From the NCBI RefSeq assembly GCF_900100005.1, contig NZ_FNEB01000004.1, forward strand, positions 124,001 to 188,000: a stretch of 64,000 nt of DNA, read 5' to 3'. Position numbers and translations under genes: made by a program. The notes under the pieces are model-generated. The model had not been told where the DNA came from and ran no database searches. It was given only the letters and a program-made list of their open reading frames with translations. Positions 7,543 through 15,942 of the stretch are shown in pieces (positions within the stretch are counted from its first letter, which is position 1; each line of letters opens with the position of its first letter). Source of the DNA: Lutimaribacter saemankumensis. Lineage in GTDB: Bacteria > Pseudomonadota > Alphaproteobacteria > Rhodobacterales > Rhodobacteraceae.

Positions 7543-8537
7543 GCTGGCGATCCTTCCCCAAGATCGAGCTGCACCTGCACCACGAAGGGGCCGCCCCGCC
7601 TGCCTTCATCCGCGGTCTCGCGCAGGAGAAGTCGGTGAACCTGGCGGGCGTCTTCGCCGAGGACGGATCATACGCCTTTCGCGATTTTGCGCATTTCCTG
7701 CAGGTCTACGAGGCGGCGACCAGCGTTCTGAAAACGCCCGACGACTACGCGCGCCTGACACTGGCCGTGCTGGAACAGTCGGCCGAACAGGGCGTGATCT
7801 ATTGTGAAAGCTTCCTGTCGCCGGATTTCTGCGGCGGGCGCGACCTCGGGGCGTGGCGCGAATACCTGGCCGCAATAAGAGAGGCCGCCGCCCGCGCCGA
7901 GGCACAGATGGGCATCACCCTGCGCGGCATCGTCACCTGCATCCGCCATTTCGGCCCGGACAAGGCCCGTGAAACCGCGCTTTGCGCCGCCGAAACGGCG
8001 GGCGACTGGATCGTCGGCTTCGGCATGGGCGGGGACGAGACGCGCGGCAAGCAGGGCGATTTCGCCTGGGCCTTCGATTGCGCCCGCGAGGCGGGGTTGA
8101 AACTGACCACCCATGCCGGCGAATTCGGTGGTCCGGCCTCGGTCGCGCAGGCGCTGGACGACCTGCGCGTCGACCGGATCGGCCACGGCGTGCGCGCCAT
8201 CGAAGACCCCGCGCTGGTCGACAGGCTGGCCGCCACGGGCACCGTGCTCGAGGTCTGTCCGCTGTCGAATATCGCGCTGGGCCTTTATCCCCAGATGCGG
8301 GCGCATCCCGTCGAACGGCTGCGCGCGGCGGGTGTGCGGGTGACGATCAACACCGATGATCCGCCGTTTTTCCACACCAGCATGACCCGCGAATTCGACG
8401 CGCTGGAACGCGCCTTCGACTGGGACGAAGGCGTGTTCGATCAGCTTGTGCACAATGCGCTGGACGCGGCGTTCTGCGATGACGCAACGCGCGGGAAACT
8501 GGCCAAGCGGCTGGCCGGGGACGCGGACAGCGCTTAA
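7539..8537 (+). CDS. add: Adenosine deaminase
   Basis: 332 residues. It deaminates adenosine and deoxyadenosine to inosine and deoxyinosine. The zinc and catalytic residues are visible: H12-x-H14 in ELHLHHEG, HAGEFGG with H192 and Glu195, a conserved RIGHGVRA, and NTDDPPFF with Asp273 and Asp274. This is the last gene of the plus-strand salvage run (cdd-deoA-deoB-add). Its TAA stop shares the palindrome TTAA with the stop of the convergent gene on the minus strand. Some members of this family act on adenine, but the salvage context favours adenosine. Confidence 0.94.
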   Translation: MSWRSFPKIELHLHHEGAAPPAFIRGLAQEKSVNLAGVFAEDGSYAFRDFAHFLQVYEAATSVLKTPDDYARLTLAVLEQSAEQGVIYCESFLSPDFCGGRDLGAWREYLAAIREAAARAEAQMGITLRGIVTCIRHFGPDKARETALCAAETAGDWIVGFGMGGDETRGKQGDFAWAFDCAREAGLKLTTHAGEFGGPASVAQALDDLRVDRIGHGVRAIEDPALVDRLAATGTVLEVCPLSNIALGLYPQMRAHPVERLRAAGVRVTINTDDPPFFHTSMTREFDALERAFDWDEGVFDQLVHNALDAAFCDDATRGKLAKRLAGDADSA

Positions 8538-8908
8538 TCCGTGCGATCGCGCAAATATTGCCGCGCGCCCGGAACGGGCGCCAGCCAGGGCTCGCGGCGG
8601 ATGGTCCACAGCTCGTAATCCGGGGTGAACAGGCCGGGCGCGTCCAGCGCGCCCAGATGCAGCTCGATTTCCTGTCCGCTCGTGGCGAATACGGACGATC
8701 CGCACCGCGGGCAGAAATGCCGGCCGTCATGGTCGAGGGTCGTTCCCGTGACCGTGGCCGCATCCGCCGGGTAGACCGCGGCGGCAAAGAAGGGCGCGCC
8801 GTGATGCTTGCGGCAATCCAGGCAATGGCACAGGCCGACGCGGTCGGGGCGTGGCGGGGCGCTGAACCTGATGCCGCCGCACAGGCATCCACCCGTGATC
8901 TTGTCCAT
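8534..8908 (-). CDS. GFA-family (CENP-V/glutathione-dependent formaldehyde-activating-like) zinc protein
   Basis: 124 residues with the Mss4-like fold signature of the GFA family. The cysteines expected for two zinc sites are present: Cys8 and Cys10 (GGCLCGG), Cys27, Cys29 and Cys32 (CHCLDCR), Cys66 and Cys69 (FCPRCGS). The prototype Gfa condenses formaldehyde with glutathione, but most members of this abundant family have no proven activity, so no reaction is assigned. It converges on add with a 4-bp overlap of stop codons. Its start at 8908 is followed upstream by GGGAGCGGC, a usable ribosome binding site. Confidence 0.9.
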   Translation of the reverse strand: MDKITGGCLCGGIRFSAPPRPDRVGLCHCLDCRKHHGAPFFAAAVYPADAATVTGTTLDHDGRHFCPRCGSSVFATSGQEIELHLGALDAPGLFTPDYELWTIRREPWLAPVPGARQYLRDRTD

Positions 8909-9050
8909 TGCGCCGCTCCCTTTCCGACCGATCGTTCCGGCAGGCTATGACGGGGGCGGCCTGCCTTGCAAATACCGGTGTTCCCTTATCCGTTTCCAAT
9001 CGCGCAAAGCTGCGCTAGAACAACGCAAATTCCATGACAGGAGCCCGGCC

Positions 9051-9683
9051 ATGAGCGATCACTTGACCATCGTCGACCACCCGCTGGTTCAGCACAAGCT
9101 GACGCTGATGCGCGACAAGACCACCCCAAGCGCCGTGTTCCGCCAGTTGCTGCACGAAATCAGCCACTTCCTGACATACGAGATCACCCGCGACCTGCCG
9201 ATGACCACCAAGACCATCGAAACCCCGATGGCCGAGATGGAGGCCCCCACGCTCAAGGGCAAGAAGCTGGCGCTGATCAGCATCCTGCGCGCCGGCAACG
9301 GCATGCTGGACGGTGTGCTGGATTGCATTCCGCTGGCGCGCGTTGGCTTTGTCGGGCTTTACCGCGACGAGGCGACGCTCAAGCCGGTGCAGTATTACTG
9401 CAAGCTGCCCGAGGGCATGAACGACCGCGTGGCGATCGTCGTTGACCCGATGCTGGCGACGGGCAATTCCTCGGCTGCGGCCATCGATCTGGTCAAGGCT
9501 GCGGGCTGCACGGATATCCGCTTCATGTGCCTGCTCGCCGCCCCCGAAGGTGTCGCGCGCATGCAGGAGGCGCACCCCGATGTGCCCATCGTCACGGCCG
9601 CCCTGGACGAGCGTCTGAACGACAAGGGATACATCGTTCCGGGACTAGGGGATGCGGGTGACCGCATGTTTGGCACAAAATAA
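9051..9683 (+). CDS. upp: Uracil phosphoribosyltransferase
   Basis: 210 residues, the standard length. It makes UMP from uracil and PRPP, so it recovers the base released by the nucleoside phosphorylase step next door. The PRPP loop [10 protein letters not shown] (131-140), the SILRAGNGM segment and the C-terminal uracil-binding [17 protein letters not shown] are all present. The ATG follows CAGGAG. It lies downstream of the salvage run but is separated by the antisense GFA gene, so it should have its own promoter in the 140-bp gap; I could not fix one by eye. Confidence 0.97.
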   Translation: MSDHLTIVDHPLVQHKLTLMRDKTTPSAVFRQLLHEISHFLTYEITRDLPMTTKTIETPMAEMEAPTLKGKKLALISILRAGNGMLDGVLDCIPLARVGFVGLYRDEATLKPVQYYCKLPEGMNDRVAIVVDPMLATGNSSAAAIDLVKAAGCTDIRFMCLLAAPEGVARMQEAHPDVPIVTAALDERLNDKGYIVPGLGDAGDRMFGTK

Positions 9684-9762
9684 AGGGGTTTCGGGCCGCC
9701 GACTCTCTTTACTCGGTTGCGGAAAAACGGCAATCTGCCCGCAGTAATTGCGTGGGGGCGCC

Positions 9763-11112
9763 ATGAATTTTGCACGAGTACTGTCAGTCGCGGTTTTGGT
9801 CGGCCATATCGGGTTCGGTATCGCCAATGCCCAGTCATCGCTGAAAACCGAAATCCCGGCTGAATTTCCACCTGCCAGCTTCAAGGGCACCCAATATGTC
9901 GATAGCCGCGGATGCGTCTATATCCGCGCAGGCATCGACGGCAACGTGACCTGGGTGCCGCGCATGACGCGGTCGCGGCAGCACATCTGCAACGCCCAGC
10001 CGACCTTTGCGCAGGCGCCTGCGCCGCAGCCGCAACAGTCGGCGGCGGCCAGCAAAGTCACGATCCTGCCTCCACCCTCGGACGCGCCCAAGGCGGTTGC
10101 TGCCGCTCCGAAACCGCAGCCGGCCAGCCGGCCCGCGCCGCGGACGGTTGCCACGCAACCCGCGGCGGCCCCGGCACCCGTACAGGTGGCCGCGCCCGCC
10201 CCCCGGCGGGTCATGGTCCCGTCGACACCGACGCCGGTCGCAATCGTCCCGTCCCCCGCGCCCGTGCGGCAGGTCGCCGTGCCGGCTCGCAAGGTCAAGA
10301 CCGTGCGCGTGCCGGTCGCCCGCACCGCCGACGCGTCGGGATGCCGCTGGGCATCACCGCAAAGCGCGCAGTACATGCGCGGCAAGGGCGTGCGCTGCGG
10401 CCCCCAGACCGTGCCGCCGATCTCTGCGTCGGGGGCAGGTGCGGGTGCGCGTGTCGCCGCAGGATCGTCTGCCGTCACGATCACACCCACAACCCGCATC
10501 GCGCCGTTGCATGTCGCCAGGATGCAGGCAGCGGCAGCGGATGTCGGCCCGGTCCCCGAAGGCTACCGCCTGGCGTGGGAGGATGACCGCCTCAATCCCA
10601 GACGCGCCCACCAGACGCTGGAAGGCAAGCGGATGATGGACCTGCGCTGGACCCGCGATGTGCCGCGCCGTCTAGTCGACAACTCCACGGGGCTGGACGT
10701 GACCGCCTTCAATCCCGATCTGGTTTATCCCTACACGTCGATGGATCAGCAGATGGCGGCCGGGCGGCGCGGCTATCTCTCGACCAAGGGGCAGCCTGCG
10801 GCGGCCAAGCCGACCTTCTCGACCCGGTCGGCCCCCAGGACCGCGCGTGGAACGACAAGCGACAAGGCGTTGCGCGTGGCCGTCGGTCATCGTTACGTGC
10901 AGGTCGGTACGTACCCGTCCGATGCGGCGGCCCGTGGCGATGCGGCCCGGCTCAAGCGGGCGGGGCTGACGGTTCGCATGGGGACGCTGCACAGCGGGGG
11001 TGAAAAATCCCGTGTCCTTCTGGCCGGCCCCTATGCCACGCCGCAAAGCCTTGGCAATGCGCTGCATGCCGCGCGCCGCGCAGGGTTCGCCGGGGCGGTG
11101 ACGCGGAAATAA
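9763..11112 (+). CDS. Secreted SPOR-domain protein with Ala/Pro-rich linker
   Basis: 449 residues. A signal peptide is clear (about 28 residues, cut near ANAQS). A short Cys-containing N-terminal module (residues 45-80) is followed by a long low-complexity Ala/Pro/Val linker (about 85-190) and a C-terminal SPOR domain from about 370 (RYVQVGTYPSDAAARGDAAR). SPOR domains bind denuded peptidoglycan at the division septum, so a periplasmic role in cell division or envelope remodelling is likely. It is not clearly FtsN, DedD or RlpA: no transmembrane anchor and no RlpA barrel are visible. The ATG at 9763 follows GGGGGCG; a TTG 15 bases upstream is a weaker alternative. Confidence 0.85.
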   Translation: MNFARVLSVAVLVGHIGFGIANAQSSLKTEIPAEFPPASFKGTQYVDSRGCVYIRAGIDGNVTWVPRMTRSRQHICNAQPTFAQAPAPQPQQSAAASKVTILPPPSDAPKAVAAAPKPQPASRPAPRTVATQPAAAPAPVQVAAPAPRRVMVPSTPTPVAIVPSPAPVRQVAVPARKVKTVRVPVARTADASGCRWASPQSAQYMRGKGVRCGPQTVPPISASGAGAGARVAAGSSAVTITPTTRIAPLHVARMQAAAADVGPVPEGYRLAWEDDRLNPRRAHQTLEGKRMMDLRWTRDVPRRLVDNSTGLDVTAFNPDLVYPYTSMDQQMAAGRRGYLSTKGQPAAAKPTFSTRSAPRTARGTTSDKALRVAVGHRYVQVGTYPSDAAARGDAARLKRAGLTVRMGTLHSGGEKSRVLLAGPYATPQSLGNALHAARRAGFAGAVTRK

Positions 11113-11134
11113 CACCGGACCCGGGATGCGCATC

Positions 11135-11167
11135 AAAAGGCCCGTGCCGCATGCACGGGCCTTTTTT
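11135..11167. terminator. Bidirectional terminator
   Basis: GGCCCGTGC (11139-11147) pairs with GCACGGGCC (11153-11161) around a 5-base loop, flanked by AAAA and TTTTTT, so it works in both directions. It separates the SPOR gene from the convergent gene ending at 11188. Confidence 0.85.
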
Positions 11168-11187
11168 CGTGGTGACTTTTCCGGTGG

Positions 11188-12219
11188 TCAATTGCCGCAG
11201 ATCGCCTGCAGGCGAAGCCAGTCATTGTCGCTCAGCACGACGCGGGGCGGGGCGGTTCCGGCAAATGGGTCGGCCTCGATCAGGCCCAGCACGGTTTCCC
11301 CGGTAAGATCCAGCGCGTAGGCGTAAGGGGTCGAGCGCACACCCGCCCGTTCGAACGCGGCAAGCATGCGCTCGTCCGGCACTTGCACGGGTTTCGCCGA
11401 GGGCAGGGTTTCTGCATAGCGTTGCAGCGTCTCGTCCGGCAGGCTGCCGGTCGTAAGCAGCCGGAACGACGCACGCACGCCACCGGCGCGCAGCAGGCGG
11501 TCCAGCGGGTCCGATATCGCCGCCCGTTCCTGCGCGGCCAGGATGTAACCGGCGACGATATCGGGGTCTTCGTGGTCTTCGATCAGCCGCGCGCGCAGCA
11601 GGATCTGTCCTCCCGGCAGCATGAGTGCGTCGCGCACCCCGTCGCGGACCACGGCCAATCGCGGGATGCGGCCATTCGGTCCGGGCAGGCGCGTGGCCAG
11701 CCGCCCAAGCGCGGCCTGTCCCTGCGGGTCGGCACAGGCGGGGCCGGTCACGCGCTGCAACTGTGTCGCCAGTGCCGCGCCTATGTCGGCGCGCTTCGCG
11801 CCGGGCACAACCGACACCGCGTGATCGCGCAGCGCGCCCGGCAGCCAGAACACCGCCAGCGCGACGACTGCGGCGGCGCTCAGCCCCAGCATGAAAAGGC
11901 GCAGTCGGCCGGGATGGGGGCGGCCGCGTTCGATCGCGTTGCGCAGTTTCTCGATCGCGGCGATCATCTCGGGGGCGTCTTCGCCCAGCTCCAGAACCTC
12001 GTCGGGATCGCCGTCGGGATGGAAAAGCGCCGGCATCTCGCCGGGATTGGCACGCTCGACCGCCGCAAGCGACCAGTGCCCGAGCGGCCTGTCCTGCAGG
12101 TCCGAGATCACCAGCGTGGCGTCGCCGATGGATACCACGACCTCGCGGCGCTGCGCCCCGGCGCTTTCGCGCCAGAGCCCGGTCGCTTCGAGCCGCTGGT
12201 ATTGCGTGAGTGCTGTCAT
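11188..12219 (-). CDS. Membrane protein resembling an M48 peptidase without the HExxH motif
   Basis: 343 residues. Residues 1-100 are soluble, a single transmembrane segment lies near 107-128 (LFMLGLSAAAVVALAVFW), and a C-terminal domain follows. In the latter, the stretch RDALMLPGGQILLRARLIED is laid out like the NAFALPGGxIxVTxGLL block of M48 (HtpX/Ste24) peptidases. The place where HExxH should come reads VAGYILAAQERA, so zinc binding is not expected. I read it as a pseudo-peptidase; a Rhodobacterales-specific protein of unknown function is the safe call. It starts at 12219, divergent from ycjX. Confidence 0.65.
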   Translation of the reverse strand: MTALTQYQRLEATGLWRESAGAQRREVVVSIGDATLVISDLQDRPLGHWSLAAVERANPGEMPALFHPDGDPDEVLELGEDAPEMIAAIEKLRNAIERGRPHPGRLRLFMLGLSAAAVVALAVFWLPGALRDHAVSVVPGAKRADIGAALATQLQRVTGPACADPQGQAALGRLATRLPGPNGRIPRLAVVRDGVRDALMLPGGQILLRARLIEDHEDPDIVAGYILAAQERAAISDPLDRLLRAGGVRASFRLLTTGSLPDETLQRYAETLPSAKPVQVPDERMLAAFERAGVRSTPYAYALDLTGETVLGLIEADPFAGTAPPRVVLSDNDWLRLQAICGN

Positions 12220-12295
12220 CTGCGGGGCTGCCCTGCCTCTTTTTCATACCCTAGCACGGCGCGTCGAAGCGGGGCAATTGCCGTGATCGCAGGGG

Positions 12296-12352
12296 AAAAC
12301 CGCGCGGTTTTTCCCCGGTAGCGCGCGGTTGTGCCCGCACTGGTAACGCGCG
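12296..12352. repeat. Tandem ACCGCGCGGT palindrome element, copy 1 (diverged)
   Basis: AACCGCGCGGTT at 12298-12309, then TTTTCCCCGGTA, then a decayed second palindrome GCGCGCGGTT (12321-12330), and TAACGCGCG downstream. It matches the layout of the better copies at 19732-19803 and 34687-34758. Here it lies in the divergent gap between the gene ending at 12219 and ycjX. Confidence 0.6.
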
Positions 12353-12395
12353 CCGGCCGTAGCTATCTTGGAGGCAAAGGAAAACGGGGGCGCAG

Positions 12396-13811
12396 TTGGT
12401 CATTTCCACCATAGCCGAAACCATCACGCGCGGTGTCGAAGAGATCGGCGATACCGTGTCGGGCGCGTTTTTCGAGCCGGTGATCCGGCTCGGCGTCACG
12501 GGGCTGGCGCGTTCGGGCAAGACGGTATTCATCACCTCGCTCGTGGCCAACCTGATGAACCGGGGGCGGATGCCGCAACTTGTGGCCGCCGCCGACGGGC
12601 GCATCTCGGCGGCCTTTCTGCAGCCCCAGCCCGACGACACCGTGCCGCGCTTCGATTACGAGGCGCATTACGCCGCGCTGACCGCCGATCAGCCGCGCTG
12701 GCCGGACAGCACCCGCGCCGTGTCGGAATTGCGCCTGTCGCTCAGGGTGAAACCCACGGGCCTGCTGGGCGGACTGCAGGGGCCGCGCACGGTGCATCTG
12801 GATATCGTCGATTACCCCGGCGAGTGGCTGCTGGACCTTGCACTGATGGACAAGACCTATGCCCAATGGTCCGAAGAGGTTCTGGGCCGCATCGCGGATC
12901 GCGAACAGGCTGCGGATTTCCTTGGCCTCGCGCAGGGGGCGGACGGCACGGCCGAACATGACGAACCCACCGCCCGCGCATTGGCCGACAGCTTTACCGC
13001 CTACCTGCATGCCGCGCGCGATGCGGGGTATTACGATTGCACGCCCGGCCGGTTCCTGTTGCCGGGCGATCTGGCGGGCAGCCCGGCGATCACCTTTGCG
13101 CCGCTGCCCGGCGCCGGGGATGCGCCGCGCAGATCGCTGGCGCGGGAAATGGCCCGCCGGTTCGAAGCTTACAAGCGCGAGGTGGTCAAACCGTTCTTTC
13201 GCGATCATTTCTCGCGGATCGACAGGCAGGTTGTTCTGGTGGATGCACTGGGCGCGATCAATGCCGGGCCCCGCGCGGTCGAGGACATGCGCCTTGCGAT
13301 GGCCGATATCCTGTCGGCGTTCCGGCCGGGGCGGAACGCGTTTCTGAGCCAGCTTCTGCTGGGCAAGCGCGTGGAAAAGATCCTGTTTGCCGCCACCAAG
13401 GCCGATCACCTGCATCACAGCCAGCACGCGCGGCTGACCGCGATCATGGAGGCGCTGACGCGCGATGCCCGCGACCGCGCCGATTTCGCCGGTGCCGCGA
13501 CGCAGGCGATGGCCATCGCCGCGCTGCGCGCCACGACCGAGGAAACCATCACCCATGACGGGCGGGCGCTGGATTGCGTGCGCGGTACGCTGCTCGACAG
13601 CGGCAAGCGCGCGGCCTTTTATCCCGGCGCACTGCCCGAAGATCCCAACCGCCTGTTGTCGCCGGCCCGTGAGGGCGCGGAAAAATGGCTGGAGGCCGAT
13701 TATCAGGTCATGCGTTTCGCCCCCGCGCACCTGACGCTGAAACCCGGCGAAGGCCCGCCGCACATCCGGCTGGACCGTGCTGCGCAGTTCCTGATCGGGG
13801 ACCGGCTGTGA
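12396..13811 (+). CDS. ycjX: YcjX-family P-loop GTPase-like protein
   Basis: 471 residues, the usual size. YcjX proteins are stress-associated nucleotide-binding proteins related to AAA/GTPases; their exact role is unsettled. The P-loop GLARSGKT (Lys42) and the Walker B-like HLDIVDYPGEWLLDL near residue 130 are visible, and the central VLVDALGAI and ATKADHLH segments fit a G4-type base-specificity motif. I place the start at a TTG (12396), because the homologous N-terminus begins there and GGGGGCG precedes it. The stop overlaps the next gene (GTGA), and ycjF follows after it, the usual pairing. Confidence 0.9.
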   Translation: MVISTIAETITRGVEEIGDTVSGAFFEPVIRLGVTGLARSGKTVFITSLVANLMNRGRMPQLVAAADGRISAAFLQPQPDDTVPRFDYEAHYAALTADQPRWPDSTRAVSELRLSLRVKPTGLLGGLQGPRTVHLDIVDYPGEWLLDLALMDKTYAQWSEEVLGRIADREQAADFLGLAQGADGTAEHDEPTARALADSFTAYLHAARDAGYYDCTPGRFLLPGDLAGSPAITFAPLPGAGDAPRRSLAREMARRFEAYKREVVKPFFRDHFSRIDRQVVLVDALGAINAGPRAVEDMRLAMADILSAFRPGRNAFLSQLLLGKRVEKILFAATKADHLHHSQHARLTAIMEALTRDARDRADFAGAATQAMAIAALRATTEETITHDGRALDCVRGTLLDSGKRAAFYPGALPEDPNRLLSPAREGAEKWLEADYQVMRFAPAHLTLKPGEGPPHIRLDRAAQFLIGDRL

Positions 13812-14257
13812 CCGCCCGCTCAAATCCCGTCGGCCCAAATCCCGCACGCCTGTGGGAGGCGCCGTTGCTGTTGCGCATCCTGTGGGCGCACGAAACGGCG
13901 GGGGCGCGTCCGTGGCATACCGATGCCGCGCTGATGCTGCGGTTGATCCGGGCCGGCGCGGTGCGGGTTTTGCGCGATGCGCGCGGCCCGGTGGCATTCA
14001 TCGCGCGGCAGGGCCCCGTGGTGTTGGCGCTGTATGTCCATCCGCGCAGGCAGGGGCGTGGCCACGGCTCGGCCCTGCTGGAGGATGCCAAGGGGCGCTG
14101 CCCGCAGCTTGAGCTTTGGACGTTGCAGGACAATATACCCGCGCGCCGCTTTTACGCCGGGCACGGCTTTGTCGAGATTGCGCGGGGCCGGGGCCTCGGG
14201 AACGATGCGGACCTGCCCGATATTCACCTTGCCTGGCAAAAGGAGTGCGCCGCATGA
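13808..14257 (+). CDS. GNAT-family N-acetyltransferase
   Basis: 149 residues from a GTG that overlaps the ycjX stop. The acetyl-CoA binding motif A is clear: LALYVHPRRQGRGHGSALLE (R/Q-x-x-G-R/H-G pattern), followed by ELWTLQDNIPARRFYAGHGF, the usual GNAT C-terminal block. Substrate is unknown. It sits between ycjX and ycjF with stop/start overlaps on both sides, so the three are very probably co-translated. An acetyltransferase inside this pair is unusual in my experience. Confidence 0.85.
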   Translation: MTARSNPVGPNPARLWEAPLLLRILWAHETAGARPWHTDAALMLRLIRAGAVRVLRDARGPVAFIARQGPVVLALYVHPRRQGRGHGSALLEDAKGRCPQLELWTLQDNIPARRFYAGHGFVEIARGRGLGNDADLPDIHLAWQKECAA

Positions 14258-15252
14258 CCAACGGCCCGGTTCTGATCGATCTCGAAGGGCAGGACAGCGC
14301 CCCCGGACCCGACCAGGCGCCGCCGGTGCCCGACCCCGGCCTGCCCGAACCGCAGGGGCGCGCGATGCAGACAGTTGCGACGCTGACGGCGCGCCGCCCT
14401 TCGCGGCTGGCGCGGTGGTTCTGGGGGCTGCTGGTGGCGGTGCTGGGGGCGGTCCTGTCGGTTGCGGCCTGGGATTTCGCGATGGGCCTGATCCAGCGCA
14501 TTCCCCTGCTGGGATACGCGGTCAGCGCGCTGATCGTGGCGTTGCTGCTGGTCGCATTGATCGCCATCCTGCGCGAGATCGCCGCCTTTTCGCGGCTGGC
14601 GCGGATCGACAGGCTGCAGGCGCGGGCCGAGGCCGCGATGGCCGAGGATTCGCTGGAAAAATCGCGCGCCTTGGTGGGTGAGCTGGAGCGACTCTATGCC
14701 CGGCGTCCCGAACTCGACTGGAACCGCGACCGCTTTGCCGCGCGCCGGGACGAACAGTTCGACGCCGCGGCGCTGTTCGCGCTGACCGAGGCCGAGATGC
14801 TGGCCCCGCTGGATGCGGCCGCGCGCGCCGAGGTCGAGGCGGCGGCGCGCCAGGTCGCCACGGTGACGGCGATCGTGCCGCTGGCGCTGGCCGATGTGGT
14901 GGCGGCGCTGACGTCGAACGTGCGGATGATACGGCGTATCGCGGAAATCTATGGCGGTCGCGCGGGCGTGCTTGGGTCGTGGCGGCTGACGCGGGCGGTG
15001 ATGACGCATCTTGTGGCCACCGGCGCGGTGGCGGTGGGCGACGACCTGCTGGGATCGGTCGCGGGCGGCAACGTGCTGTCGAAACTGTCGCGCCGCTTCG
15101 GCGAGGGCATCGTCAACGGTGCGCTGACCGCGCGCGTGGGCATCGCCGCGATGGAGGTGTGCCGGCCGCTGCCGTTCAGCCGCGCGGCGCGCCCGTCGGT
15201 ATCCGGCACGGTCAAGCGCGCGCTGACGGGGCTGTTCGGGCAATCGAAATGA
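14254..15252 (+). CDS. YcjF-family (DUF697, TIGR01620) inner-membrane protein
   Basis: 332 residues. A soluble Pro-rich N-terminus is followed by two adjacent transmembrane segments (about residues 55-110: WFWGLLVAVLGAVLSVAAW and VSALIVALLLVALIAIL), a charged helical region (115-200), and a C-terminal DUF697 domain with ATVTAIVPLALADVVAAL and RLTRAVMTHLVATGAVAVGD. The family is routinely found next to ycjX and is of unknown function. The start overlaps the GNAT stop (ATGA). A multi-hairpin repeat starts at its stop codon. Confidence 0.88.
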   Translation: MTNGPVLIDLEGQDSAPGPDQAPPVPDPGLPEPQGRAMQTVATLTARRPSRLARWFWGLLVAVLGAVLSVAAWDFAMGLIQRIPLLGYAVSALIVALLLVALIAILREIAAFSRLARIDRLQARAEAAMAEDSLEKSRALVGELERLYARRPELDWNRDRFAARRDEQFDAAALFALTEAEMLAPLDAAARAEVEAAARQVATVTAIVPLALADVVAALTSNVRMIRRIAEIYGGRAGVLGSWRLTRAVMTHLVATGAVAVGDDLLGSVAGGNVLSKLSRRFGEGIVNGALTARVGIAAMEVCRPLPFSRAARPSVSGTVKRALTGLFGQSK

Positions 15253-15341
15253 GTGGCTGCGCCACGCAGGTCTGATTGAGTCAGGGGGCGTTGCCCCCTC
15301 GGCCTGCGGCCTCACCCCCGAGTATTTCCGGCAAGATGAAG
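15253..15341 (+). repeat. Multi-hairpin intergenic repeat, copy 1
   Basis: Three short stems in a row: GTGGC-TGC-GCCAC (15253-15265), GGGGGC-GTT-GCCCCC (15284-15298), GGCC-TGC-GGCC (15301-15311), then CACCCCCGAGTATTTCCGGC and AAGATGAAG. Copy 2 (25257-25346) has the same stems with an 18-bp spacer of equal length between the first two. Copy 3 (48439-48490) shares the GAGTATTT...GGCAAGATGAAG tail. All lie downstream of a plus-strand gene, so termination or mRNA 3'-end protection is plausible. Confidence 0.7.
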
Positions 15342-15349
15342 CGGGCGGG

Positions 15350-15757
15350 TCAGCGCAGGATAGGCACCCCGCCCGGGCCCTGCATGCGTTCCACGACGCC
15401 CGCGCGCAGGGTACGGCCGATGCGGTGGGCGAGCGCGCTCCAGGCGGCGGCCTTTTCGGGCGGCAGTTCGTGGCGCAGCACCATGTCGAACAGGCCCAGC
15501 CAGGCATCGAACATGCCGGGGCGCACGTTGCCGGCGTCCTTGTGTACCTGCACCACGTTGCCGTCGTAAAGACCGGCGTGCAGGATCGATTTCTTCCAGA
15601 ACTCGGTGACTTTCGCCTCGTGTGCGGGCCAGTCGTCGACATGCACGGCAAAGACCGGGCCCAGGCCGGGGTGTTCGCGCGCATAGGCGTAGAAGCTGGC
15701 GACGACGCGGGCGATCTCGTCCTCGGAGATGTCGAAACGCGGGGGCAGGGCGGTCAT
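15350..15757 (-). CDS. Truncated hemoglobin, probably group III
   Basis: 135 residues of the 2-over-2 globin fold. Helix B/C carries ASFYAYAREHPGLGPVF, helix E has VTEFWKKSILHAG with Trp54, and His72 in VQVHKDAG is the candidate proximal haem ligand. The pattern (FY-x8-GPVF and FW-x-K-S) fits group III more than groups I or II. Group III globins are thought to bind O2 or NO in the cytoplasm; their task is poorly known. The ATG at 15757 is the first with a good match to the fold; a longer frame upstream is not needed. It is divergent from ileS and its leader. Confidence 0.75.
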   Translation of the reverse strand: MTALPPRFDISEDEIARVVASFYAYAREHPGLGPVFAVHVDDWPAHEAKVTEFWKKSILHAGLYDGNVVQVHKDAGNVRPGMFDAWLGLFDMVLRHELPPEKAAAWSALAHRIGRTLRAGVVERMQGPGGVPILR

Positions 15758-15855
15758 GGTCGTGGTGTCCTTGGCTGGCCGGGCCATTCTGTGCGCGCAA
15801 CGCCCGTGACGCAACAGGCGGCATCGCGTCGCGCCGGACATGCGCGCGCGACCAC

Positions 15856-15884
15856 TGGACGCCCGCGGCCACCCGGCCTATAAC
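15856..15884 (+). promoter_or_regulatory. Candidate sigma-70 promoter for the ileS leader
   Basis: TGGACG (15856-15861) and TATAAC (15879-15884) are 17 bp apart. Transcription would start around 15890-15893, that is at or next to the ATG of the leader ORF at 15892, which would make the leader transcript leaderless. The match is by eye only. Confidence 0.45.
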
Positions 15885-15891
15885 CCGCGCC

Positions 15892-15942
15892 ATGATGTAT
15901 TTCGCGGCCATCATCATTCGAATTACATGCCCGGCGCTCTGA
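15892..15942 (+). CDS. Candidate ileS leader peptide (Ile-rich, 16 residues)
   Basis: The frame reads MMYFAAIIIRITCPAL and then TGA. Four of 16 codons are Ile (ATC ATC ATT CGA ATT), three of them consecutive, and it ends 88 bp before the gene for isoleucyl-tRNA synthetase. Its 3' end lies in the left arm of a strong hairpin (15930-15960). This is the classic layout of a ribosome-mediated attenuator: stalling at Ile codons when charged tRNA-Ile is scarce would change the folding of the downstream RNA. A start at 15892 or 15895 close to the predicted transcription start implies leaderless translation. Confidence 0.6.
   Translation: MMYFAAIIIRITCPAL

Noticed and set aside
8947-9018. 23-codon frame before upp
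   Set aside because: No motif, weak ribosome binding site, no relation to pyrimidine attenuation signals that I could see.
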